Shown here: positions 9,500-18,457 of the stretch, in pieces
How positions within the stretch are numbered: the stretch's first letter is position 1
Layout: each line of letters begins with the position of its first letter
From: Phaeobacter sp. J2-8
GTDB lineage: Bacteria; Pseudomonadota; Alphaproteobacteria; Rhodobacterales; Rhodobacteraceae
DNA: 64,000 nt
Reading direction: 5' to 3'
NCBI RefSeq assembly: GCF_022867865.1
Contig: NZ_JALIEC010000003.1
Coordinates: forward strand, 434,001 to 498,000
Position numbers and translations under genes: made by a program
The notes under the pieces: model-generated
What the model was told of the DNA's origin: nothing
The model's input: the letters and a program-made list of their open reading frames with translations, nothing else
Database searches by the model: none

Positions 9500-10318
9500 A
9501 TGATGGCACACAATAGCAACGAACCTAAAGAAGACGGCGGTTTAGTTCTTACGATTGCGCCTTGGAAGGTAATTGAGAAAGCGCTGTCGGTAAATCCTGA
9601 TCTGGCAAAAGTTATTGTAACGATTCTTGCCGTATTTGCAGGGGTTGCAATCGTTGGAGTTTGGTTCAAGGATGGCCTTGACACAGGCTTCGCGCTGCAA
9701 GTTGCTGGAATAGGCGCCGCAGTATATATAGGACTCACGATACTTGCAAATTTGCCAGGACTGCTGGTGCATACCATAGCATGGTTCGTAGCTGGTGTTT
9801 TTATGGCAATCACAACTTTAGCAGTTGTTCAGATCGTTTCAGGCGGGCGGGCACTCCCTGCAGTTTCCGTTTGGTGTCTGTATAATTGGTTTGGCCAAGG
9901 TTGTGCTCTAGCTCAAGAGCGCCCAGAAATTCCTATCGAACCCGCCAGTTCCGGAGACAATACTCAGCTGCCCGGAACGCAAGTCCCAGGTCCGCTTTTG
10001 GCTGATACTTGGCTATCGGTAAATAGGTCTGAACCTTGGACACACAAAGAGGCTGAGAGGCTTGGCGAAGAACTCGAAAATGCAGGGTGGAACGTCCAGA
10101 CAAGCCAATTTAATAATGTAGCTGCTGCAGAGGGCACTCTCGAGGTTCGGTATTCGAGTCCAGAATACCGGGAAGAGGCTATAAATTTGGCCGCTGCTCT
10201 CCAAAAAATCGTCAGATCAGACACTACTGCCCCTGTACGGGTGTTTGATTTAAGTGCCTCAAAATGGCGAGATCAGACCTCACCGGAGCACATTGAAGTT
10301 TGGATCGGAAGGAAATAA
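9500..10318 (+). CDS. Three-span membrane protein with periplasmic SPOR/LytR_C-like tail
   Basis: 272 residues. Three hydrophobic segments lie at about 36-56, 64-84 and 89-114. A proline-rich linker and a C-terminal soluble domain follow (about 175-272: TLEVRYSSPEYREEAINLAAALQKIV, VRVFDLSASKW, HIEVWIGRK). That tail resembles the alphaproteobacterial VRYF...VRDF...IEVWL domain related to LytR_C/SPOR, usually periplasmic. AAGGA is 8 bases before the ATG at 9500. It follows the lysozyme-like gene by about 200 bases on the same strand and could anchor or regulate it; that link is inference. Confidence 0.6.
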   Translation: MMAHNSNEPKEDGGLVLTIAPWKVIEKALSVNPDLAKVIVTILAVFAGVAIVGVWFKDGLDTGFALQVAGIGAAVYIGLTILANLPGLLVHTIAWFVAGVFMAITTLAVVQIVSGGRALPAVSVWCLYNWFGQGCALAQERPEIPIEPASSGDNTQLPGTQVPGPLLADTWLSVNRSEPWTHKEAERLGEELENAGWNVQTSQFNNVAAAEGTLEVRYSSPEYREEAINLAAALQKIVRSDTTAPVRVFDLSASKWRDQTSPEHIEVWIGRK

Positions 10319-10553
10319 ATTCATTACTGTTTAAAATGAACGGCTTAAGTTGGGTGTTGAAGGAGCGCTAGTTTGCGTCAATTTATGCTCTTACTCTCGG
10401 GGCGTTCCGAAAGCATTCGCAACAGACCACAGATACTTGGATCACGCTCGAACTCACTCGTACCTGGGAAGCGGAGACAGAGCTGCTGACCTGCCCCCCG
10501 CGAAATCCCTCACCGTAATGTAGAGTCTGCGCCAACTCTGAAGGAGCAGACAG

Positions 10554-10817
10554 ATGCGAAAGAGTCGTTTCACCGAGGCGCAGATCATCGGTATGATCAA
10601 AGAACAGGAAGCAGGGATGCCGACAGCGGAGGTGTGTCGCAGGCACGGGCTGAGCACGGCGACTTTCTACAAGTTGAAGGCCAAGTATGGCGGGATGGAA
10701 GTTTCTGAGGCCGCCAGGCTGAAGGCGCTCGAAGACGAGAACGCCAAGCTCAAGCGCCTGCTGGCCGATACCATGCTCGACAACGTCGTGCTGAAAGACT
10801 TGCTGGGAAAGAATTGA
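10554..10817 (+). CDS. IS3-family transposase OrfA
   Basis: 87 residues: helix-turn-helix ([42 protein letters not shown]) then a leucine-rich coiled coil ([29 protein letters not shown]). It binds the terminal repeats. The 3' end contains G-GGA-AAG (10805-10811), an X-XXY-YYZ heptamer in the right phase for -1 ribosomal frameshifting into OrfB, which would give the fused OrfAB transposase. Confidence 0.93.
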   Translation: MRKSRFTEAQIIGMIKEQEAGMPTAEVCRRHGLSTATFYKLKAKYGGMEVSEAARLKALEDENAKLKRLLADTMLDNVVLKDLLGKN

Positions 10818-11713
10818 CGACATTGACCAAGCGGCGAGACGCGGCGCTTCGGGCGATGCGGGATCATGACATCTCGCAGCGCCGGGCCTGCAGGCTTGTC
10901 GGTGTCGATCCCAAAACAGTCCGGCGAGAACGCCCACCGGACTGTACCGAGATCCGCAAGGAGATGCAGGACATCGCTGCCAAGCGGCGCAGGTTCGGTT
11001 ACCGCCGGATCGGCGTGCTGCTGGAGCGCAAGGGCATGACCATGAACCACAAGAAGCTCTACAGGGTCTATCGCGAAGAAGGGCTGTCCGTGAAGCGGCG
11101 GCGCGGCCGGAAACGGGCGCGTGGCACCAGGGTGCCGATGCCAGTTGCGGCGTATCCCAATGCTCGTTGGTCGTTGGACTTCGTATCCGACAGCTTCGGC
11201 GCCTCGCGGAAGTTCCGGATGCTGGCAGTGATCGATGACTGCACTCGGGAATGCCTGTGCCTTATCGCGGACACCAGCCTCTCCGGCGCAAGGGTCGCCC
11301 GGGAGCTCAGCGCTCTGATCCGGCTTTACGGAAAGCCCGGCTGCATTGTCAGCGATAATGGAACTGAGTTCACCAGTCGGGCCATCCTGAAATGGGCCGA
11401 CGAGAACGAGGTGCCGTGGCACTACATCGATCCGGGCAAGCCGCAGCAGAACGCGTTCATCGAGAGCTTCAACGGCAGTCTCAGGGATAAGCTACTGAAC
11501 GAGGAGATCTTCGACAGCCTGGATGATGCGCGGCGCAAGCTGGCCCTATGGCGTTACGACTATAACACGGTCAGGCCACACTCGTCCTTGGGCAACCAAA
11601 CGCCGCTGCAAGCGCGCCGTGCGCTTGAGCAATTTGAAAACTCCGCGCCCGGCGCGCTTGCGTCAGACGCGGAAGCCGAATACCCAGATTCAACCTGCAG
11701 ACTCTCATTATGA
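10814..11713 (+). CDS. IS3-family transposase OrfB (DDE integrase core)
   Basis: 299 residues with an rve integrase core. Catalytic acids are D122 (SLDFVSD), D181 (SDNGTEF) and E217 (FIESFNG); D and E are separated by 35 residues, the D,D(35)E pattern. The C-terminus carries the usual [13 protein letters not shown] motif. It lies in the -1 frame relative to OrfA and starts in the overlap (TTGA), so it is probably made mainly by frameshifting. Complete. Confidence 0.95.
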   Translation: MTTLTKRRDAALRAMRDHDISQRRACRLVGVDPKTVRRERPPDCTEIRKEMQDIAAKRRRFGYRRIGVLLERKGMTMNHKKLYRVYREEGLSVKRRRGRKRARGTRVPMPVAAYPNARWSLDFVSDSFGASRKFRMLAVIDDCTRECLCLIADTSLSGARVARELSALIRLYGKPGCIVSDNGTEFTSRAILKWADENEVPWHYIDPGKPQQNAFIESFNGSLRDKLLNEEIFDSLDDARRKLALWRYDYNTVRPHSSLGNQTPLQARRALEQFENSAPGALASDAEAEYPDSTCRLSL

Positions 11714-11743
11714 ATGAGGGACCAGCAGGGGGCAGGTCACTGC

Positions 11744-12256
11744 CAAACCGGTTTTTTTTTGCAGTGGTTGTTCCCGGACCAGAACCATTGAAAATTCTCG
11801 TGCCACAATCCCTTGGCAATAACTACGTTGATTTTGCTCCGTTTTTTTTCCCGGACCACGAAGAGCCGACATTCTCGCTTAACGCATTATCAAGCAATTT
11901 GGGCTCACAGCCCGAATTCGCCGCACGCAGCACGAATGACCGCTGTCGGGAAGTCGCCCAAACTTTGCAAACTCCGCTTCCTGCGCATTGCTGACCTTGA
12001 TGGTTAGTGCAGCATGGTTGGTTAAGCTTTCGCGGTCTTGAATGACCGCTTTTACCGATCTGCAGTAAGATGTGTTCAGGTGCAGCTAAGGTCCGGTTTC
12101 CGCCCAACCCGCTCGAAGGCGGAGTTTTGATTTAAATCACTGGCCCTTTCCGCGACGAACCGCGACTGGCGCAATCTTTGCGCAATCCACGATCGGCAAA
12201 TGCGACCCATCTTGCCTCATGCTGCGCAGGTGGCGGAGGAGCGATGACCCCGCCCT
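11744..12256. other. Non-coding right flank of the island
   Basis: About 510 bases without a supportable gene. Two poly-T tracts (near 11752 and 11843), each followed by CCCGGACCA, look like a local duplication. AATGACCGCT also occurs twice (about 11935 and 12042). The IS landed in similar non-coding DNA; joining the two flanks does not restore any gene I recognise. GC-rich composition resumes near 12160. Confidence 0.5.
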
Positions 12257-13123
12257 TTACGGCCAGTCCGAAAACCCGCGCCGCAGGTCTTGCAGATCGT
12301 CACTGTCGGGCCGTGACACCACCGCGCGATAGGCCCCTGGCGACAGGTCGGTGCGGCGTTTGAAGAAGTGACTGAAGCGCGAGGCATCCGAGAACCCCAA
12401 ATCCGCCGCAATCTTCTTGAGCGGCAGGCCCGAATTCTCTAGTCGCGCCTTGGCCTCTGCGGTGATGCGTTCATGTACCAACTCGGCCGGGGATCGACCG
12501 GTATCGCGTTTGCAGATCCGGTGCAGGCGGTCGTATTCAACGCCCAGCGTGTCGGCATAGCGGGTCACTTTCCAGTGGTCCTTATAGTGCAGCTCGACCA
12601 GATGGCGGAACTGGCGCAGGACATTCGTTGCCTCGGCGCTGACCGACGTATCCTCTGGTGTGTGGACGCGCAGGGCCGCGATGAGCAGCAGGCGCAGGAA
12701 CGCGGACATCGACATGGGCGAGCGGCGTTCGGGTTCTTCAAGCTCATGGGCAAACCAGTCAAACAGCGTCTCGATCTGCGGAACTTTGGGGTCTTCGGAC
12801 AATACGGCAGAGAAGGGCGTTTCGACCAGCATCCGCAAATGCACCAATTCCGAACGCGCGCCGATCGCGTCCAGGATAATGGCATCGCTCAGCCCCAAAA
12901 GCCGCGCGCTTGCCCCCGCTTTCAGTGTCAGCACATCACGGCTGTTGCCCGGCCAGAAGAACAGCGCCGGACCATGGCGTTCATTTTCGTCCTCACCAAT
13001 CAGCAGGGTGCCACGGGTCAGAAACAAGAGCGTTGCGAATCCGTCAGGAAACCGGCGGCGCAAGGACCGGTTGTGCAAAGCATCGCGCTCGTCTTGCAGT
13101 GTGGCGTAGGTATCTTGCATCAC
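12257..13123 (-). CDS. AraC-family transcriptional regulator
   Basis: 288 residues. An N-terminal sensing region (RRFPDGFATLLFLTRGTLLIGEDENERHGPALFFWPG reads as a small cupin-like beta domain) precedes a C-terminal AraC double helix-turn-helix at about 190-285 (GLPLKKIAADLGFSDASRFSHFFKRRTDLSPGAYR). It is divergent from the aldehyde dehydrogenase at 13230 with a 106-base shared promoter region, so it probably activates that operon in response to its substrate. The ligand cannot be read from the sequence. Confidence 0.88.
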   Translation of the reverse strand: MMQDTYATLQDERDALHNRSLRRRFPDGFATLLFLTRGTLLIGEDENERHGPALFFWPGNSRDVLTLKAGASARLLGLSDAIILDAIGARSELVHLRMLVETPFSAVLSEDPKVPQIETLFDWFAHELEEPERRSPMSMSAFLRLLLIAALRVHTPEDTSVSAEATNVLRQFRHLVELHYKDHWKVTRYADTLGVEYDRLHRICKRDTGRSPAELVHERITAEAKARLENSGLPLKKIAADLGFSDASRFSHFFKRRTDLSPGAYRAVVSRPDSDDLQDLRRGFSDWP

Positions 13124-13208
13124 GAATCCCAGAATTTCGCATTTAATGACCAGAATCTAACATTACATGCAAAATGCTCCTGCTCTAGTCTTAAAGAGGG
13201 GAGGACGG

Positions 13209-13223
13209 ATGCAAATCCGTTAA
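13209..13223 (+). other. Four-codon leader mini-frame
   Basis: ATG CAA ATC CGT TAA follows a strong Shine-Dalgarno (GGGGAGGA, 13198-13205) and ends 6 bases before the ALDH ATG at 13230, which has no good site of its own. CGGAT-N4-ATCCG forms a small hairpin over it. Translational coupling is possible; chance is not excluded. Confidence 0.35.
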
Positions 13224-13229
13224 AAACAC

Positions 13230-14651
13230 ATGATACCTTTGACATCGTCACAATTGACCACAGAGCCGCGCATCATTACCCGCCAGAACCCGGCGACAGG
13301 GGATGTGGTCAGCCGCGAGATTGCGCATGATCTGGCTGAAAGCCTGCGGTTTGTGTCGCATGCCGCGGCGGCGTTTCCTGCGTGGTCTGCCTTGGCGGTC
13401 GATGCCCGTGCGGACCATCTTCGGGCGCTCGCGGATCGGTTGATTGCGGATGGTGACGCGCTCTGCCACGCGATGTGTGAAGAGATCGGAGCCCCACAAA
13501 AATGGGCTGCGCATAACGTCACTTTTGCCGCCCGTCTTCTGTATGGTGTCGCGGATCAGGCGGGCGCCTTGCGTCACCCCGAAACGCTGACAGCCGAAAA
13601 TGACATCATCAGCGAGGCCCATCGCGTCCCCTGCGGTGTCTGCCTTGGGATCGCGCCTTGGAATGCGCCGGTGATCCTGGGCATTCGCGCCATCGCAGCG
13701 CCCTTGCTTTGTGGCAATACGGTCTTGTTGAAAGGCAATGAAATTGCGCCGCGTACCTTTCGCCTGATCGGCGACGCGGTGGTTGGGGCCGGGTTTCCGC
13801 AAGACGTGGTTCAGGTGTTCCTGTGCCCGCAGGACGACAGCGAAAGGATCGTTGATGCGCTGATCGAGCATCCGGTGGTGCGCCGGGTGAATTTCACCGG
13901 CTCGACGCGGATTGGCCGCCGGATCGCCGCGCTTTGCGCCAAGCACCTGAAGCGGCCCTTGCTGGAACTGGGCGGTCAGGCCCCGATGGTTGTGCTGGAC
14001 GATGCCGATCTTGACCTTGCCGCATCAGAGGCGGTGCAGGGAGCCTACCTCAATCAGGGACAGATATGCATGTCCACCGAACGGTTGATCGTCCAGACCG
14101 ACGTGGCCGATGCGCTGATCCAAAAGATCGAAAAGCTGCGCGATGCTTTGGTGGTTGGTGATCCCATTGATGCCGCGACGGACATCGGGCCGGTCATTGG
14201 CGTCGGTGCGGCAGAGCGTCTGTCCGGTCTGCTCGGCGATGCCGTGTCCAAGGGCGCACGCCTTGTGGGCGGCGGCGGGATGCGGGGTGCTTATTTCCAT
14301 CCGACGCTGCTCGACGGGGTCGAGGCGGACATGCGGCTCTACACCGAAGAAACCTTTGGGCCGATCCTGTCTGTCACGCGCGTGGCGACCGACCAGGAGG
14401 CGGTGACGGTCGCCAATGACAGCGACTATGGCCTTGCCGCATCGGTTTTCAGTGGAAACCCGATGCGCGCGGACCAGATCGCAAGCCAGATCCACACCGG
14501 CATTTGCCACATCAACCGGTGCACGGTGGATGACGACCCGCTTGCCCCGTTCGGCGGGGTAAAAGCCAGCGGTTATGGCCGGTTCGGCGGGCGGTGGGCC
14601 TTGGACGAATTTACCGAACTACGTTGGATCACAAAAAGAAAAACCCCCTGA
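13230..14651 (+). CDS. NAD-dependent aldehyde dehydrogenase, vanillin/salicylaldehyde type
   Basis: 473 residues. Oxidises an aldehyde to the acid with NAD(P). Visible are IAPWNAPVILG (cofactor/substrate tunnel), FTGSTRIG (Rossmann loop), general base Glu246 in LELGGQ and nucleophile Cys280 in NQGQICMSTER, 34 residues apart as in the family. The NQGQICMSTER and GNTVLLKGNEIAP signatures are those of aromatic aldehyde dehydrogenases (vanillin, benzaldehyde, salicylaldehyde). First gene of an operon with an SDR, a second ALDH and others, under the divergent AraC regulator. The substrate is inferred as an aromatic or unsaturated aldehyde. Confidence 0.88.
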   Translation: MIPLTSSQLTTEPRIITRQNPATGDVVSREIAHDLAESLRFVSHAAAAFPAWSALAVDARADHLRALADRLIADGDALCHAMCEEIGAPQKWAAHNVTFAARLLYGVADQAGALRHPETLTAENDIISEAHRVPCGVCLGIAPWNAPVILGIRAIAAPLLCGNTVLLKGNEIAPRTFRLIGDAVVGAGFPQDVVQVFLCPQDDSERIVDALIEHPVVRRVNFTGSTRIGRRIAALCAKHLKRPLLELGGQAPMVVLDDADLDLAASEAVQGAYLNQGQICMSTERLIVQTDVADALIQKIEKLRDALVVGDPIDAATDIGPVIGVGAAERLSGLLGDAVSKGARLVGGGGMRGAYFHPTLLDGVEADMRLYTEETFGPILSVTRVATDQEAVTVANDSDYGLAASVFSGNPMRADQIASQIHTGICHINRCTVDDDPLAPFGGVKASGYGRFGGRWALDEFTELRWITKRKTP

Positions 14652-14806
14652 ATTGGGGATGTCGGGGGGGAACCATGACACGCGCATTCGCGCGGCGCGC
14701 ATCGTTCGCGCCCGACAAAGCTGCACTTGGCCCACCTGCCAGGAGCGGTGATCCAGACCGGCCATCGCATCACTGAAATCAACAAGTCATTTAGGGAGGA
14801 AAACAG

Positions 14807-15592
14807 ATGCTTTTAGGAAAGAACATTGTTGTCACGGGGGCTGCGTCGGGCATCGGGCAGCGCACCGCAGAGCTGGCGCAATCGCAGGGGGCCAATGTGT
14901 TCTCGGTCGATCGGAACACGCCGGACAACCCGGTCGGGCATTTCATCGCGGCGGATCTTGGGTCCGCAGAGGGTGTCGCGGCGTTGGTCAACGCATTGCC
15001 AAACGGGATCGACGCCCTGGCCAATGTCGCGGGGCTTTCGGGCACGCCGGGCAAAGTGCCGACCATTGCGGTCAACTTTCTGGGGCTGCGTGCCTTGTCG
15101 CTGGGGCTGGCCCCCAAGATGAACCAATATGGCTCTGTCATCAATGTGGCGTCCATTGCCGGTTTCGGCTGGCGCAGCAATCTTGAGCGGACGCGCAAAG
15201 CCATCGACGTCAAAGGCTTCCCCGATCCTGCGCAATTCTGTGCGGACCACAACATTCAGGATGAAACCTCATACCCCGACAGCAAGGAATTGTTGCTGAT
15301 GTGGACCTACCGCGCCGCCCATGATCCGGTGTTCAAGGACCGTGGCATTCGCGTGAACGCCGTCAGCCCCGGCCCGGTCGAGACCCCCATTCTTTTGCAG
15401 TTCCGCGATGTGCTGGGTGATGACCGCGTCAACGGCGACATCAACCGTGTGGGCCGTGCAGGTACGGCAAACGACATCGCGCCCTCTATCCTGTTTCTGG
15501 CATCCGACGGGGCGCGTTGGGTGAACGGCACAAACATTGCATGTGACGGCGGCCTAGAGGCCTCGGTCATGTCCGAAGCCATGAATTTCTAA
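14807..15592 (+). CDS. SDR oxidoreductase, coniferyl-alcohol dehydrogenase-like
   Basis: 261 residues. Classical Rossmann SDR with TGAASGIG (10-17) for NAD(P) and the catalytic YPDSK (YxxxK) inside ETSYPDSKELLLMWTYRAA. The D-ETSYxxSKELLLxWTxRAA stretch and the short DALANVAG instead of NNAG place it with the coniferyl-alcohol dehydrogenase / 3-alpha-hydroxysteroid dehydrogenase subgroup. Likely oxidises an allylic or alicyclic alcohol to the aldehyde or ketone that the flanking ALDHs then use. GGGAGGAAAA precedes the ATG; the next gene starts 10 bases downstream. Confidence 0.8.
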   Translation: MLLGKNIVVTGAASGIGQRTAELAQSQGANVFSVDRNTPDNPVGHFIAADLGSAEGVAALVNALPNGIDALANVAGLSGTPGKVPTIAVNFLGLRALSLGLAPKMNQYGSVINVASIAGFGWRSNLERTRKAIDVKGFPDPAQFCADHNIQDETSYPDSKELLLMWTYRAAHDPVFKDRGIRVNAVSPGPVETPILLQFRDVLGDDRVNGDINRVGRAGTANDIAPSILFLASDGARWVNGTNIACDGGLEASVMSEAMNF

Positions 15593-15602
15593 GGAAAATC
15601 AA

Positions 15603-17049
15603 ATGACTGTAAACCTTTTGATCGGTGGCCGCGAGGTCACCGCACAGGACACTCGTACCTATGAACGCCGTGATCCGGTCACGGGGAACGTGGCGACGAC
15701 GGCCGCAGCCGCAAGCGTGGCGGATGCCTTGATGGCGGTTGATGCCGCCGCCGCGGCCTATCCGTCCTGGGCCGCAACGGGACCGGGTGCGCGGCGCATG
15801 TTGCTGCTGAAGGCCGCTGATGCGCTGGAGGCCAAGACTGACGAGATCATTCAGCTGATGATCACCGAAACCGGTGCAACGGCGCCTTGGGCGGGGTTCA
15901 ATTGCATGCTTGCTGCGGCCATACTGCGTGAGGCGGCCGCTATCACCACACAGATCACGGGCGATGTGATCCCGGTCAACAAACCCGGCAGCCTTGCCAT
16001 GGCACAGCGCAAACCATTGGGCGTCTGTCTGGCCATCGCGCCGTGGAACGCGCCGGTCATTCTGGGCGTGCGCGCCGTCGCCACCGCCATTGCCTGCGGC
16101 AACACGGTTGTGCTGAAAGCGTCCGAGATGTGCCCGGCTGTGCAACGCGCCATTGGAACCGTGTTTCAAGAGGCCGGGTTTCCAGACGGTGTGCTGAACG
16201 TGGTGACCAACGCGCCAGAGGATGCCGCAGACATCGTTGATGCGCTGATTTCGGCCCCGGCTGTGCGACACATCAACTTTACCGGATCGACCAATGTCGG
16301 GCGCATCATCGCGCAAAAAGCGGCGGCGCATCTCAAACCTGTGTTGCTGGAATTGGGTGGCAAGGCGCCGATGGTCATTCTGGACGATGCCGATCTCGAA
16401 GGGGCGGTAAACGGTGCCGCATTCGGGGCTTTCATGAACCAGGGCCAGATTTGCATGTCCACCGAACGCATCATCGTGCACGAAGGCATTGCCGATGATT
16501 TTGTCCGCGCCTTCGCGGCCAAGGCGGCCAAGCTGCCCGCAGGCAATCCGCGCGACAAGGTCGTGCTGGGGGCGCTTGTCACATTGGACGCGGCGGAAAA
16601 AATGGATCGGATCATTGCCGACGCCGTCGCAAAGGGCGGCAAGGTGCTGGCCGGTGGGACGCGCGATGGCGCGGTTGTCACGGCGACCGTGATCGACAAC
16701 GTGACGCCCGGGATGCTGATCTATCAGGAAGAGAGCTTTGGCCCCGTCAAACCCATTATCAGGGTGAAAGACGATGCCGAGGCCGTGCGCGTGGCCAATG
16801 ACACGGCTTATGGTCTGTCGGCATCTGTCTATAGCGCGGATATTTCGCGCGCCATGAAAGTGGCCGATCAAATCGAAAGCGGCATTTGCCACATCAACGG
16901 ACCCACAGTGGGGGATGAGGCGCAGATGCCATTTGGTGGCGTCAAGGACAGCGGCTATGGCCGCTTTGGCGGCAAGGCCTGGCATCGACAGCTTTACCTC
17001 AACCCGCTGGGTCACGATCGAAGACCCCGCACAGCATTACCCGTTCTGA
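15603..17049 (+). CDS. Second aldehyde dehydrogenase, 3' frameshift
   Basis: 481 residues once repaired. Same subfamily as the ALDH at 13230: IAPWNAPVILG, FTGSTNVG, Glu250 in LELGGK and Cys284 in NQGQICMSTER. An extra T near 16981 (AAGGCC-T-GGCATC) shifts the last 25 codons. Removing it gives GGKAGIDSFTSTRWVTIEDPAQHYPF and a stop at 17047, four bases before the next gene, which supports the repair. Two paralogous ALDHs around one SDR suggest different aldehydes in one route, or a recent duplication that diverged. Confidence 0.85.
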
Positions 17050-17052
17050 TCC

Positions 17053-17436
17053 ATGGCTGATCTGGAACAGAACAAACGCAATGTCATCGCTTTCTATGAG
17101 CTGATGTTCAACGATTGCGACCCGCGTCGTGCGGTGGCCGAATATGTGGGGGCGGATTACATCCAGCATAACCCCCATGTGGAGACCGGCAAAGAAGGGT
17201 TCATCGCGTATTTCGAACGTATGGCGGCCGGGTTTCCGGGCAAGCGTGTCACCATCAAACGCGCGCTGGCCGAAGGCTGCTACGTGGTCTTGCATTGCCA
17301 CCAGATCTGGCCGGATGGCCTTGAATACGCGGGCATCGACATTTTCCGGCTCAATGAGGGCGGGAAGATCATCGAGCATTGGGACGTCTTGCAGGAACTG
17401 CCGGCAACCAGCGCTCATGACAACGGAATGTTCTGA
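17053..17436 (+). CDS. SnoaL-like NTF2-fold protein
   Basis: 127 residues: LEQNKRNVIAFYELMFNDCDPRRAVAEYVGADYIQHNPHVETGKEGFIAYFERM, then VVLHCHQIWPDGLEYAGIDIFRLNEGGKIIEHWDVLQELP. The YIQHNP and EHWDVLQ motifs are those of the SnoaL-like group once annotated as aldol-condensation enzymes (COG4922). Small hydrolytic or isomerising roles are known in the fold, but activity here is not established. Starts 3 bases after the ALDH stop, so it belongs to the operon. Confidence 0.85.
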   Translation: MADLEQNKRNVIAFYELMFNDCDPRRAVAEYVGADYIQHNPHVETGKEGFIAYFERMAAGFPGKRVTIKRALAEGCYVVLHCHQIWPDGLEYAGIDIFRLNEGGKIIEHWDVLQELPATSAHDNGMF

Positions 17437-17522
17437 TGAACGTTCCCGGACGGCTGTTCGGGTTGAGCCGAACCGCAACGAACAACCCAAAATCTAGTGA
17501 AAATCCAAAGGGAGGAAAAACC

Positions 17523-18317
17523 ATGGCTGGAAGACTCGAAGGCAAAGTAGTGCTGCTCACAGGGGCGGGTGGCGGACTGGGTCAGGCGCAGGCGCGACTG
17601 ATGGCAAAGGAGGGCGCGATCTTGATGCTCGCCAATTTGCCTGAAGACCCGATTATCGCCGAAGGCAAACCCGCAACAGGCCTGTGGGACAATGCACAAA
17701 ACGTGGCCAGGGAAATCTGTGATGCCGGTGGTCGGGCAGAGGTTGTCGCGCTTGATGTGACACAGGAAGATCAGTGGGAGGCCGCGGTCGCCAGGACCGT
17801 TGCCAGTTTTGGCAAGCTGGACGTGCTGGTGAACAATGCCGGTATTTATTACCATGCGGGTCTGCTGGATCATACGGTCGAAAAATTCCACCAGATTGTG
17901 GGCGTCAACCAGTTGGGCACCTTGCTGGGTATGAAGGCGGCGGTTCCCGCAATGAAGGAAAACGGCGGCGGGTCGATCATCAATTTCGCTTCCATCTATG
18001 GCATCGCGGGGGCAGGCGTCTCAACCGCCTATCAATCTACCAAGGGCGCTGTCCGTCTGATGACCAAATCAGCCGCGTTGGAGTTCGTAGGCGACAACAT
18101 CCGCATCAATGCCATCTGTCCGGGCATGTTCGACACCAACCTGTTCGAATCCTCTGTGCCCAAAGAGGCATGGGGCCCGTTGGTCGATCTGGTGCCGATG
18201 AAACGCTTTGGCAAGCCTGATGAAATTGGCTACGGCACCGTGTTCCTTGCTTCGGATAAATCCTCGTTCATGACGGGGGCCGATCTGGTGATTGATGGCG
18301 GTTACACCTGCCCATAA
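17523..18317 (+). CDS. SDR oxidoreductase (glucose 1-dehydrogenase-like class)
   Basis: 264 residues. Classical SDR: TGAGGGLG cofactor motif, NNAGIYYHAG, Ser in INFASIYG, YQSTK (YxxxK) and the NAICPGMFDTN substrate loop, ending VIDGGYTCP. GGGAGGAAAAACC lies just before the ATG at 17523, which fixes the start against an upstream in-frame ATG at 17436. Last gene of the AraC-controlled run; a strong hairpin follows. Likely NAD(P)-dependent oxidation or reduction of a secondary alcohol or ketone; substrate not determinable. Confidence 0.85.
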   Translation: MAGRLEGKVVLLTGAGGGLGQAQARLMAKEGAILMLANLPEDPIIAEGKPATGLWDNAQNVAREICDAGGRAEVVALDVTQEDQWEAAVARTVASFGKLDVLVNNAGIYYHAGLLDHTVEKFHQIVGVNQLGTLLGMKAAVPAMKENGGGSIINFASIYGIAGAGVSTAYQSTKGAVRLMTKSAALEFVGDNIRINAICPGMFDTNLFESSVPKEAWGPLVDLVPMKRFGKPDEIGYGTVFLASDKSSFMTGADLVIDGGYTCP

Positions 18318-18325
18318 CGCGAAAA

Positions 18326-18350
18326 GGGCCGCGCAGCCGATGCGCGGCCC
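18326..18350. terminator. Bidirectional hairpin terminator
   Basis: Perfect 10-bp stem GGGCCGCGCA / TGCGCGGCCC with a 5-base loop. It sits between two convergent genes (SDR at left, GlxA regulator at right). Confidence 0.7.
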
Positions 18351-18457
18351 GCTCCGCTTGTGCCAGAGGGCAAGACCGGGGAAGATGCCGCGCCGGGGCG
18401 ATCCGCAAATTTCGAACCTGCGGCATGAAAATCAAATCACAGATGCGCTGCGTTCGG

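Larger units (their letters stand above)
10487..11739 (+). mobile_element. Complete IS3-family insertion sequence (IS407-group features)
   Basis: 1253 bp bounded by terminal inverted repeats: left TGACCTGCCCCCCGC from 10487, right end reading inward TGACCTGCCCCCTGC from 11739. It is flanked by a perfect 4-bp direct repeat, CTGC, at 10483-10486 and 11740-11743. A 4-bp duplication and two overlapping frames fit the IS407 group of IS3. Both frames look intact, so the copy is probably recent and potentially active. Confidence 0.9.

Noticed and set aside
5629-12256. The accessory island as a prophage or integrative element
   Set aside because: Apart from one lysozyme-like gene there are no phage structural, integrase or conjugation genes, no tRNA and no flanking direct repeats; only an IS is present.
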